This document shows, piece after piece, positions 25,635-33,982 of a stretch of 64,000 nt of DNA; position 1 is the first letter of the stretch, and every line of letters begins with the position of its first letter. The notes beneath the pieces are model-generated. The model saw only the letters and a list, made by a program, of their open reading frames with translations. It was not told the origin of the DNA and did no database searches. The translations under genes and the position numbers were made by a program. The DNA lies in the NCBI RefSeq assembly GCF_007828835.1, contig NZ_VIVL01000011.1, positions 1 to 64,000 on the forward strand. Direction: 5' to 3'. This DNA comes from Variovorax beijingensis (GTDB taxonomy: Bacteria > Pseudomonadota > Gammaproteobacteria > Burkholderiales > Burkholderiaceae_C).

Positions 25635-25988
25635 ATGCTCTACGCCATCACGACGCTCTTTCTTTGCCAGCTGGCCGGTGAACTGCTCGTGCAGTGGCTG
25701 GGCCTGCCGATCCCCGGTCCGCTGATCGGCATGCTGCTGCTCTTCATCGCGCTGCTCGTGCGCGGCGGCGTGCCCGAGGCATTGAGCGAGACCTCGGGCC
25801 ACCTGCTGCGCAACCTCATGCTGCTGTTCGTTCCCGCAGTGACCGGCGTCATGCTGCATTTCGAACGCGTCGGGCGCGAATGGCTGCCGTTCCTTGCGGC
25901 CGGCATCGTGGGCGCGGCCTTCACCATGGCCGTGACCGCGCTCACCTTGCGCTGGATGATCCGCATCACCGGCAAGGATGCCGAATGA
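25635..25988 (+). CDS. LrgA/CidA family membrane protein
   Basis: A 117-residue protein with four hydrophobic segments and the LrgA signature (LFLCQLAGELLVQWLG, then LPIPGPLIGMLLLF). LrgA/CidA proteins are holin-like and, with LrgB, have been linked to murein hydrolase control and to pyruvate or glycolate movement. It lies directly behind cobC and overlaps LrgB by ATGA, so it is probably read from the B12 operon or a weak internal promoter. Confidence 0.88.
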   Translation: MLYAITTLFLCQLAGELLVQWLGLPIPGPLIGMLLLFIALLVRGGVPEALSETSGHLLRNLMLLFVPAVTGVMLHFERVGREWLPFLAAGIVGAAFTMAVTALTLRWMIRITGKDAE

Positions 25989-26716
25989 CTCCGCCTGCAA
26001 AGCTGTCCGAGATCTGGGTTTTTCTTGCGCAGTCGCCGCTGCTGTGGCTGTCGCTCACGCTGCTGGCCTACCTGGGCGCGCTGTGGCTGCACAGGCGCAG
26101 CGGTGCCAACCCGGCGGTCAATCCGGTGCTGGTCTCGGTGATCGCCATCGTGAGCGTGCTGCTCGTCACGCGCACGCCCTACGACACGTATTTCGAAGGC
26201 GCCAAGTTCGTGCATTTCCTGATCGGCCCGGCCACCGTGGCGCTGGCCGTGCCGCTGTATGGCCAGCTCGGGCGGCTGCGGCGCCTGTGGCTGCCGATCG
26301 GCGTGGCGCTGCTGGTGGGTTCGGTGGCGGCCATCGTGTCGGCCATCGGCATTGCCTGGGCGTTGGGCGGATCGCACGAACTGCTGATGTCGCTCGCACC
26401 CAAGTCGGCCACCATGCCGATCGCGATGGGCGTGGCCGAGAAGATCGGCGGGCTGCCCTCGCTGGCCGCGGTGGCTGCCGCCGTGGCAGGCATCTCCGGC
26501 GCCATCATGGCGACCGGCCTGCTGAACCTGCTGCGCATCAGGGAGCCCGCGGTGCGCGGCTTTGCAGTGGGCATGGCGGCACACGGCATCGGCACCGCGC
26601 GGGCCATCCAGGTGAACGAAACGGCGGGTGCGTTCTCCGCGCTGGCGCTGGGGCTGAACGGCATCGCGACGGCACTGCTGGTGCCATTGCTGATCAAGCT
26701 GTCGGGTTTCTTCTGA
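25985..26716 (+). CDS. LrgB/CidB family membrane protein
   Basis: A 243-residue integral membrane protein with about seven hydrophobic segments and the LrgB signature region (FVHFLIGPATVALAVPLY, then LAPKSATMPIAMGVAEKIGG and AAHGIGTARA). It works with the preceding LrgA. The plant homologue PLGG1 is a fused LrgA-LrgB glycolate/glycerate carrier, so metabolite transport is a reasonable alternative to the holin model here. Confidence 0.9.
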   Translation: MTPPAKLSEIWVFLAQSPLLWLSLTLLAYLGALWLHRRSGANPAVNPVLVSVIAIVSVLLVTRTPYDTYFEGAKFVHFLIGPATVALAVPLYGQLGRLRRLWLPIGVALLVGSVAAIVSAIGIAWALGGSHELLMSLAPKSATMPIAMGVAEKIGGLPSLAAVAAAVAGISGAIMATGLLNLLRIREPAVRGFAVGMAAHGIGTARAIQVNETAGAFSALALGLNGIATALLVPLLIKLSGFF

Positions 26717-26757
26717 CGCAGAATGGCGCCTCCTCTTTTGGCTCTGGAGAGCAAGGC

Positions 26758-27234
26758 ATGGCCCAGTACACCGCAGAAATCCTCTGGCAGCGAGGCGAGC
26801 AGGACTTCCTCGGCAACACCTACAGCAGGAGGCATTTGCTGCGCTTCGACGGCGGCGCGGAAGTGGCGGGCTCTTCGTCGCCGCACGTGGTGCCGCTGCC
26901 GTTCTCCGATGCAGCGGCGGTTGATCCCGAGGAAGCTTTCGTCGCCTCGCTGTCGAGCTGCCACATGCTGTGGTTCCTCACCATGGCAATGAAGCGCAAG
27001 TTCAACGTCGACCGCTACTTCGACGCGGCGAGCGGCCTCATGGAAAAGAATGCCGAAGGCAGGCTGGCGATGACGGTGGTCACGCTCCGGCCCGAGGTCA
27101 CGTTCTCGGGCGCGAACCTGCCCACGCGCGAGCAGATCGAGCACATGCACCACCGGGCGCATGAAGAATGCTTCATTGCCAACTCGGTGAAGACCGAGAT
27201 GCGTTGCGAGCCGGTGTTCGCTCCGGCCGGTTGA
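26758..27234 (+). CDS. OsmC/Ohr-family peroxidase-like protein
   Basis: A 158-residue OsmC-fold protein. A catalytic-type Cys lies in SLSSCHMLWFL (about residue 71) and a second Cys in HEECFIANSVK (about 140), the spacing expected for thiol-dependent hydroperoxide reduction. The N-terminal YTAEILWQRGEQDFLGNTYS segment places it in the general OsmC group rather than Ohr. It is encoded 41 bp after lrgB on the same strand and converges on the LysR gene. Confidence 0.85.
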   Translation: MAQYTAEILWQRGEQDFLGNTYSRRHLLRFDGGAEVAGSSSPHVVPLPFSDAAAVDPEEAFVASLSSCHMLWFLTMAMKRKFNVDRYFDAASGLMEKNAEGRLAMTVVTLRPEVTFSGANLPTREQIEHMHHRAHEECFIANSVKTEMRCEPVFAPAG

Positions 27235-27251
27235 GGAGCGTCAGGCGGAGC

Positions 27252-28166
27252 TCAGCGCCGCTGCAGCCGCGGGTTCTTCGCGAACAGCTCCGCCGCCCAG
27301 TCCACGAAGGCCCGCACCTTCGCGCTCAGGTGGCGGTTGGGCGGATAGACCACGTGGATCGGCAGCGGATCGCGCTGCCAGTCGGGCAGCAGCTCGATCA
27401 GCTCGCCGCTTGCGAGCAGCGGCTCGGCCATGAAGGTGATGCACTGCGAGATGCCGAAGCCGCCGAGCACCGCCGCCATGTGGGCGTTGCTCTCGTTGAC
27501 CGACACGCGGTAGGGCCCGTTGAGCTCGATGTATTCGTCGCCCTTCCTGAACTCGTGCGGATAGATGCGCCGCGTGCTGCCCGAAAAGTAGCTCACCACG
27601 TGGTGGCGCTTCTCGATGTCGTTCGGATGCTGCGGAATGCCGTAGCGCTTGACGTAGGCGGGCGAGGCCACGGTCACGAAATGCAGCGTGCCGATGCGCC
27701 GGGCCACCAGCGACTGGTCGCTCAGCTCGCCGGCGCGGATCACGCAGTCGACGTTGTCGCTGATGAGGTCGACCGTGCGGTCGCTCACGCCCAGGTCGAG
27801 CTGGATCTCGGGATAGCGGTCGCAGAAGGTGGCCAGCGCGGGCAGGATGACCAGCCGCGCCACCGAGGTGCCGACGTCGATGCGCAGCCGCCCCGTGGGG
27901 TTGGCCTGCGCGTTGGTCATGCTGGCTTCGATGTCGTCGAAGTCGTTCAACAGGCGTGCCGCGCGCTCGTAGTAGGCCGCGCCGTCCGGCGTGACCGTGA
28001 CGCGCCGCGTGGTGCGGTTGAGCAGCTTCACCCGCAGGCGCGATTCCAGCGCCTGGATCTGCTTGGTGACCGTTCCCTTGGGCAGGGCGAGCGAGTCCGC
28101 GGCCCGGGTGAACGTGCCCGCTTCCACCACGCGGACGAAGATCCGCATTGCCTGGATTTGATCCAT
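27252..28166 (-). CDS. LysR regulator of the divergent RND efflux operon (CeoR/BpeT-like)
   Basis: A 304-residue LysR protein with a helix-turn-helix in residues 1-62 (QAMRIFVRVVEAGTFTRAAD ... PKGTVTKQIQALE) and an effector-binding domain. The order of divergent LysR, lipase-like gene, RND adaptor, RND pump and outer-membrane channel is that of ceoR-llpE-ceoAB-opcM in Burkholderia cenocepacia and bpeT-llpE-bpeEF-oprC in B. pseudomallei. I therefore infer that it controls efflux. The inducer is unknown. Confidence 0.82.
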   Translation of the reverse strand: MDQIQAMRIFVRVVEAGTFTRAADSLALPKGTVTKQIQALESRLRVKLLNRTTRRVTVTPDGAAYYERAARLLNDFDDIEASMTNAQANPTGRLRIDVGTSVARLVILPALATFCDRYPEIQLDLGVSDRTVDLISDNVDCVIRAGELSDQSLVARRIGTLHFVTVASPAYVKRYGIPQHPNDIEKRHHVVSYFSGSTRRIYPHEFRKGDEYIELNGPYRVSVNESNAHMAAVLGGFGISQCITFMAEPLLASGELIELLPDWQRDPLPIHVVYPPNRHLSAKVRAFVDWAAELFAKNPRLQRR

Positions 28167-28311
28167 TGATGACTGTTCCTGGGAGCCCGGCCATTGCCGA
28201 GAGGACGCGGATTCTCACACAAGGTGACAATCCCCCGGCGTTTCCTGGATTGTTAGCCGTTTGGAAACAGAGTAGGGGCAGCTTGCCTGTTTAACGCCAC
28301 ACTGGCCGCCT

Positions 28312-28317
28312 TATATT
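28312..28317 (+). promoter_or_regulatory. Probable -10 of the efflux operon
   Basis: TATATT at 28312-28317, 34 bp before the llpE-like ATG, is the best -10 in the 184-bp divergent intergenic region. The -35 is weak (GTTTAA at 28289), consistent with dependence on the LysR activator. Confidence 0.35.
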
Positions 28318-28350
28318 TCGACTATCGCCAATCCTTCTGAGGTTGCCCCC

Positions 28351-29232
28351 ATGTCACCGCGCCCATCGTCCCGCTCTGCCGAAGCCGCTGCTCTCGCCGC
28401 GGCGCAAGGCGTGGAAGCCGATCTGTCGATCGAGCTGCCCGGCCGCGAGCCCGTGGGCGCCCGGGTCTATGGGCAGCGCCCGCGCGGCGAGACGGTGCCG
28501 CTGGTGCTGCACTTCCATGGCGGCACCTTCATCTGCGGCAACCTGGACAACGGCCGCAACGTGGCCCGGCTGCTGGCCGGTGCGGGTGCGGTGGTGGTGT
28601 CGGTGGACTATCCGCTGGCGCCAGAGTCGCCGTTCCCCGAGCCCATCGAAGTGGGCTATGCCGCGCTCGAATGGCTCTACAAGCAGCGCGTGAAGCTCGG
28701 CGGCAAGGGTGCCCAGGTGTACCTGGCCGGCGAAGAGGCCGGCGGCAACCTGGCCGCCGGGGTGGCGCTGATCGCCCGCGACCGGGCGCATCCGCCGCTG
28801 GCCGGGCAGATCCTGTTGTCGCCCATGCTCGACCCGTGCGCGGGCACGGCATCGCTGCGCAAGGCCACGAACGACGAGGCCGAGTGCCGCTGGGCCAAGG
28901 GTTGGGAGAAATACCTGAGCTGCCCGTCGAACGCCACCCATCCCTACGCCGTGCCGAGCGGATCGCTCCGGCTCGGTGCCCTGGCACCGGCGCTGGTGCT
29001 GGTGGGGGCCGACGACGCCATGCGCGACGAGGCCATGACCTTTGCCGGGCGCCTGCGCGCGGCCGGCATCGACGTCACGAGCAGCGTGCTGCCAGGCGCT
29101 GCCAACTGGCCCAAGGCGCTCTACGACCCCGAGCCCTCGGGCTGCAAGGCCTGCGAAGCCAGCGTGCAGCAGCACTTCCGCGAATTTTTCAGTGCCACCA
29201 CGCCGCCCCCGGTAGCACCCAAGCCCAGCTAG
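28351..29232 (+). CDS. LlpE-like alpha/beta hydrolase-fold protein lacking the catalytic Ser and His
   Basis: A 293-residue protein of the hormone-sensitive-lipase type. The oxyanion-hole region reads HFHGGTF (residues 54-60, family HGGG). The nucleophile elbow, normally GDSAGG, reads GEEAGG (127-132), so Glu129 replaces the Ser. The acid block GADDAMRDEA (about 219-228) is kept, but the usual HGF is replaced by GAANWPKA (about 249-256) with no His. It is probably not an esterase. Its position first in an RND operon matches llpE (lipase-like protein), whose role is not well defined. Confidence 0.82.
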   Translation: MSPRPSSRSAEAAALAAAQGVEADLSIELPGREPVGARVYGQRPRGETVPLVLHFHGGTFICGNLDNGRNVARLLAGAGAVVVSVDYPLAPESPFPEPIEVGYAALEWLYKQRVKLGGKGAQVYLAGEEAGGNLAAGVALIARDRAHPPLAGQILLSPMLDPCAGTASLRKATNDEAECRWAKGWEKYLSCPSNATHPYAVPSGSLRLGALAPALVLVGADDAMRDEAMTFAGRLRAAGIDVTSSVLPGAANWPKALYDPEPSGCKACEASVQQHFREFFSATTPPPVAPKPS

Positions 29233-29382
29233 GCGGGCCGGTCGCGGCAGCCCTGCTGACGACGCGACGCCGCCCCTCGGCCCGCCGGTAACCCCGGTCA
29301 TTTTCGAGTTCCGCCTCCTGGCGCCAAAAGCGCCGGGATGGCCTGTTGCATCCCAAGAAGTCATCGAGAAGGACGAACCATC

Positions 29383-30633
29383 ATGTCGAACAACAAGCAA
29401 AACCTTTCTTCCGCCGCCCGCAAGGGCCTGTGGCCCGCAGTGACCGGCCTCACCGCGCTGCTGGCGGTGGCCGCCGCGGTGCTCGGCATGCACAGCTTCA
29501 AGGCCGAGGCCACGGCACCCTCCGCGGCGCAGCAGGGCACGCCGGTGTCGGTGGCCACCGTGGCTGCGAGCGAGATCAATGCCTGGGACGAGTTCTCGGG
29601 CCGGCTCGAGGCGGTGCAACGGGTGGATGTGCGCTCCCGCGTGGCGGGCGCCGTGCAGTCGGTGCACTTCCGCGAAGGCGCACTGGTGAAGCAGGGCGAC
29701 CTGCTGATCACCATCGACCCCGCACCGTACGCGGCCGAAGTGGAGCGCGCCGAAGCGCAGGTGGCCTCGGCCCAGGCCCGCCAGGCCTTCAGCCGCAGCG
29801 AGCAGGAGCGCGCCAAGCGCCTGTGGGACCAGCAGGCCATCGCCCAGCGCGAATACGACGAGCGCGTGAACGCTGCGCGCGAAGCCGAAGCCAACCTGCG
29901 CGCCGCCCAGGCGTCGCTGCAGTCGGCGCGGCTGAACCTGGGCTACACCCAGGTGCGTGCGCCGGTCGCGGGCCGCATCGGCAAGCTCGAAGTGACGATG
30001 GGCAACCTGGTGGCCGCCGGCCCCGGCGCGCCGGTGCTGACCACGCTGGTCTCGGTGAGCCCGATCTACGCGAGCTTCGACGCCGATGAGCAGGTGATCA
30101 CGCGCGCCCTGAAGGACCTGCCGAGCGGCGCCAGCGCCCGCGGCCAGATCGAGAGCATTCCCGTGCAGATGGGCACCGCCGGCCTGGAGGGCACGCCCTT
30201 CACCGGCAAGCTGCAGCTGATCGACAACCAGGTCGACGCGCGCAGCGGCACGGTGCGCGTGCGGGCCTCGTTCGACAACAAGGACGGCAGTCTCATTCCG
30301 GGCCAGTTCGCCCGCATCCGCATGGGCCAGGCGCGCAGCGACTCGGCCCTGCTGGTGAGCGAGCGCGCCATCGGCACCGACCAGAACAAGAAGTTCGTGA
30401 TGGTGGTGGGCGAGGACAACAAGGCGGTCTACCGCGAAGTCACGCTCGGCGCATCGGTCAACGGGCTGCGCGTCGTGAGCAAGGGCCTGAAGGCCGGCGA
30501 CCGCGTGGTGGTCAACGGCCTGCAGCACATCCGCCCCGGTGCGCTGGTGGTGCCGCAGAACGTGACGATGGACGCCAAGGCCGACACCAAGCAACAACAA
30601 CCGGAACGCGTCGCGGAAGCCGCGAAGTCCTGA
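29383..30633 (+). CDS. RND efflux periplasmic adaptor (CeoA/BpeE/MexE-like)
   Basis: A 416-residue membrane-fusion protein. The N-terminal membrane anchor or signal is at about residues 16-36. The biotinyl-lipoyl half-motifs flank a long alpha-helical hairpin (about residues 105-175), then the beta-barrel and membrane-proximal domains follow. Blocks include VDVRSRVAGAVQSVHFREG, YTQVRAPVAGRIGK and LLVSERAIGTDQNKKFVMVV. It links the pump in the next gene (40 bp downstream) to the outer-membrane channel. Confidence 0.9.
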   Translation: MSNNKQNLSSAARKGLWPAVTGLTALLAVAAAVLGMHSFKAEATAPSAAQQGTPVSVATVAASEINAWDEFSGRLEAVQRVDVRSRVAGAVQSVHFREGALVKQGDLLITIDPAPYAAEVERAEAQVASAQARQAFSRSEQERAKRLWDQQAIAQREYDERVNAAREAEANLRAAQASLQSARLNLGYTQVRAPVAGRIGKLEVTMGNLVAAGPGAPVLTTLVSVSPIYASFDADEQVITRALKDLPSGASARGQIESIPVQMGTAGLEGTPFTGKLQLIDNQVDARSGTVRVRASFDNKDGSLIPGQFARIRMGQARSDSALLVSERAIGTDQNKKFVMVVGEDNKAVYREVTLGASVNGLRVVSKGLKAGDRVVVNGLQHIRPGALVVPQNVTMDAKADTKQQQPERVAEAAKS

Positions 30634-30673
30634 ACTCGGAGGGGAGCGCTGTTGCGCTCGCCGGAGAAACAAC

Positions 30674-33600
30674 ATGAATCTCTCTAAATTCTTCATCGAC
30701 CGGCCGATCTTTGCCGGCGTGCTGTCGCTATTGATACTGATAGCCGGCCTGATCGCGCTGCGCGGGCTGCCGATCTCGGAGTACCCGGAAGTCGCGCCGC
30801 CCTCGGTGGTGGTGCGCGCCCAGTACCCGGGCGCCAACCCGAAGGTGATCGCCGAAACCGTCGCCACGCCGCTCGAGGAGCAGATCAACGGCGTCGAGGG
30901 CATGCTCTACATGGGCAGCCAGGCCACCACCGACGGCGTGATGACGCTCACCGTCACCTTCCGCCTCGGCACCGATCCCGACAAGGCCCAGCAACTCGTG
31001 CAGAACCGCGTCTCGCAAGCCGAGCCGCGCCTGCCGGAGGAAGTGCGCCGCCTCGGCATCACGACCGTCAAGAGCGCGCCCGACCTGACGATGGTGGTCC
31101 ACCTCGTTTCGCCGAACAACCGCTACGACATCAACTACCTGCGCAACTACGCGGTGCTGAACGTGAAGGACCCGCTCGCGCGCATCGAAGGCGTGGGCCA
31201 GGTCCAGATCTTCGGCGGCGGCGACTATTCCATGCGCGTCTGGCTCGACCCGCAGAAGGTCGCGCAGCGCGGCCTCTCGGCGAGCGACGTGGTGGCTGCG
31301 ATCCGTGGCCAGAACGTGCAGGCCGCGGCCGGCGTGGTCGGCGCGTCGCCGGGCCTTTCGGGCGTGGACATGCAGCTGTCCATCAATGCGCAAGGGCGCC
31401 TGCAGAGCGAGGAAGAGTTCGGCGACATCATCGTCAAGAGCGGCACCGACGGCGCCGTGACCCGCCTGCGCGACATCGGCCGCCTCGAAATGGGCGCCGC
31501 CGACTACTCGCTGCGGTCGCTGCTGAACAACGACCCGGCCGTCGGCATGGGCGTGTTCCAGGCACCGGGCTCCAACGCGCTCGACATCTCGTCGAACGTG
31601 CGCAAGACGATGGCCGAGCTCAACAAGAACATGCCCGAGGGCCTGGAGTACCGCATCGCCTACGACCCCACGCAGTTCGTGCGTGCGTCGATCGAATCGG
31701 TCATCCACACGCTGCTCGAAGCCATCCTGCTGGTGGTGCTGGTCGTGATCCTGTTCCTGCAGACCTGGCGCGCGTCGATCATTCCGCTCTTGGCCGTGCC
31801 GGTGTCGGTGATCGGTACCTTCGCGGTGCTGCACGTCCTGGGTTTCTCGATCAATGCGCTGAGCCTGTTCGGGCTGGTGCTGGCAATCGGCATCGTGGTG
31901 GACGACGCCATCGTGGTGGTGGAGAACGTCGAGCGCAACATCGAGGCGGGGCTCACGCCGCGTGAGGCCACGTACCGCGCGATGCGCGAAGTGTCCGGGC
32001 CCATCATCGCGATCGCGCTGGTGCTGGTGGCGGTGTTCGTGCCGCTGGCCTTCATCAGCGGCCTCACGGGCCAGTTCTACCGCCAGTTCGCGGTGACCAT
32101 CGCGATCTCGACGGTGATCTCGGCGATCAACTCGCTCACGCTGTCGCCCGCGCTCGCCGCCTTGCTGCTGCGCGGCCACGACCAGCCCAAGGATGCGCTG
32201 ACGCGCGGCATGGACCGTGTCTTCGGCTGGCTGTTCCGCGGCTTCAACAAGCTCTTCAGCCGCGGCTCGGAAGCCTACAGCGGGGGCGTCAAGAGCGTGA
32301 TCTCGCGCAAGACGCTGATGCTGGTGATCTACCTCGCGCTGATCGGCGTGACCTTCGGCCTGTTCAAGGCCGTGCCCAGCGGCTTCGTGCCGGCGCAGGA
32401 CAAGCAGTACCTGATCGGCTTTGCCCAGCTGCCCGACGGCGCCACGCTCGACCGCACCGACGAAGTGATCCAGCGCATGGGCGAGATCATGAAGAAGAAC
32501 CCGAACGTGGAAGACGCCATCGCCTTCCCGGGCCTGTCGATCAACGGCTTCACCAACAGCTCGAACTCGGGCATCGTGTTTGCCACGCTCAAGCCCTTCG
32601 ACCAGCGCAAGCGCCCCGACCAGAGCGGCGGTGCGGTGGCCGGGCAGCTCAATGGCGCCTTCGCCAGCATCCAGGACGCCTTCATCGTGATGTTCCCGCC
32701 GCCGCCGGTGGCGGGCCTGGGCACCACGGGCGGCTTCAAGCTGCAGATCGAAGACCGCGCCTCGGTCGGCTACGACCAGATGGACGCGGCGGTGAAGGCC
32801 TTCATGGCCAAGGCCTATGCCGCGCCCGAGCTCACGGGCATGTTCACGAGCTGGCAGGTCAACGTGCCGCAGCTCTATGCCGACATCGACCGCACCAAGG
32901 CGCGCCAGCTCGGCGTGCCGGTGACGGACATCTTCGACACCATGCAGATCTACCTGGGTAGCCTGTATGCCAACGACTTCAACAAGTTCGGCCGTACGTA
33001 CTCCGTGCGCGTCCAGGCCGATGCGCCGTACCGCGCCCGCGCCGAAGACGTGGGAATGCTGAAGGTGCGCTCGACCACGGGCGAGATGGTGCCGCTGTCG
33101 GCGCTGATGAAGGTGAATTCGACCTTCGGGCCGGAACGCGCCATGCGCTACAACGGCTACCTGGCAGCCGACATCAACGGCGGCCCGGCGCCGGGCTACT
33201 CGTCGGGCCAGGCGCAGGACGCGATCACCAAGATTGCGGCCGAGACGCTGCCCAAGGGCGTGAGCTTCGAGTGGACCGAGCTGACCTACCAGGAAATCCT
33301 GGCCGGCAACTCCGCCTTCCTGGTGTTCCCGCTGGCCATCCTGCTGGTGTTCCTGGTGCTGGCCGCGCAGTACGAAAGCCTGACGCTGCCGATCGCCATC
33401 ATCCTGATCGTGCCCATGGGCATCCTGGCCGCGATGACCGGGGTATGGATATCGGGGGGTGACAACAACGTCTTCACGCAGATCGGCTTGATCGTGCTGG
33501 TGGGGCTGAGTGCGAAGAACGCGATCCTGATCGTGGAGTTTGCGCGCGAGCTCGAGTTTGCCGGACGCACGCCGATCCAGGCCGCGATCGAAGCCAGCCG

Positions 33601-33949
33601 CCTGCGCCTGCGCCCGATTCTCATGACATCGCTGGCCTTCGTGATGGGCGTGCTGCCCCTGGTGCTGTCGACCGGCGCAGGCTCGGAGATGCGCAAGGCC
33701 ATGGGCGTGGCGGTGTTCGCCGGGATGATCGGCGTGACGGCCTTCGGCCTGTTCCTGACGCCGGTGTTCTATGTGCTGCTGCGCCGCCTGGCGGGCAACC
33801 GCGCGCTCAAGCTGCATGGCGAAGTGCCGCATGGCGAGGAGTTTGTCTCTGCGGGCCATCCGGTCGCCCCGGCACCTTCGTCGCACGGTGGTTCGGGCGG
33901 TGGCGGGCTGCACCCGGTGCCGGCCTCGCCGCGCCCTTCGCACGACTGA
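30674..33949 (+). CDS. RND multidrug efflux pump, HAE1 family (CeoB/BpeF/MexF-like)
   Basis: A 1091-residue inner-membrane proton-drug antiporter. The first segment is KFFIDRPIFAGVLSLLIL. The proton-relay acidic pair lies in GIVVDDAIVVVENVERNI (about residues 407-424), and two large periplasmic loops alternate with twelve membrane segments. It is about 30 residues longer than MexF because of a C-terminal Gly/Ser/Pro/His-rich tail. Resemblance to the MexF/CeoB group suggests chloramphenicol, fluoroquinolone or trimethoprim-type substrates; this is inferred from family and operon order. Confidence 0.92.
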   Translation: MNLSKFFIDRPIFAGVLSLLILIAGLIALRGLPISEYPEVAPPSVVVRAQYPGANPKVIAETVATPLEEQINGVEGMLYMGSQATTDGVMTLTVTFRLGTDPDKAQQLVQNRVSQAEPRLPEEVRRLGITTVKSAPDLTMVVHLVSPNNRYDINYLRNYAVLNVKDPLARIEGVGQVQIFGGGDYSMRVWLDPQKVAQRGLSASDVVAAIRGQNVQAAAGVVGASPGLSGVDMQLSINAQGRLQSEEEFGDIIVKSGTDGAVTRLRDIGRLEMGAADYSLRSLLNNDPAVGMGVFQAPGSNALDISSNVRKTMAELNKNMPEGLEYRIAYDPTQFVRASIESVIHTLLEAILLVVLVVILFLQTWRASIIPLLAVPVSVIGTFAVLHVLGFSINALSLFGLVLAIGIVVDDAIVVVENVERNIEAGLTPREATYRAMREVSGPIIAIALVLVAVFVPLAFISGLTGQFYRQFAVTIAISTVISAINSLTLSPALAALLLRGHDQPKDALTRGMDRVFGWLFRGFNKLFSRGSEAYSGGVKSVISRKTLMLVIYLALIGVTFGLFKAVPSGFVPAQDKQYLIGFAQLPDGATLDRTDEVIQRMGEIMKKNPNVEDAIAFPGLSINGFTNSSNSGIVFATLKPFDQRKRPDQSGGAVAGQLNGAFASIQDAFIVMFPPPPVAGLGTTGGFKLQIEDRASVGYDQMDAAVKAFMAKAYAAPELTGMFTSWQVNVPQLYADIDRTKARQLGVPVTDIFDTMQIYLGSLYANDFNKFGRTYSVRVQADAPYRARAEDVGMLKVRSTTGEMVPLSALMKVNSTFGPERAMRYNGYLAADINGGPAPGYSSGQAQDAITKIAAETLPKGVSFEWTELTYQEILAGNSAFLVFPLAILLVFLVLAAQYESLTLPIAIILIVPMGILAAMTGVWISGGDNNVFTQIGLIVLVGLSAKNAILIVEFARELEFAGRTPIQAAIEASRLRLRPILMTSLAFVMGVLPLVLSTGAGSEMRKAMGVAVFAGMIGVTAFGLFLTPVFYVLLRRLAGNRALKLHGEVPHGEEFVSAGHPVAPAPSSHGGSGGGGLHPVPASPRPSHD

Positions 33950-33982
33950 TTGCCTGGCCGACCAAGAAGAAAGTTCATCATC

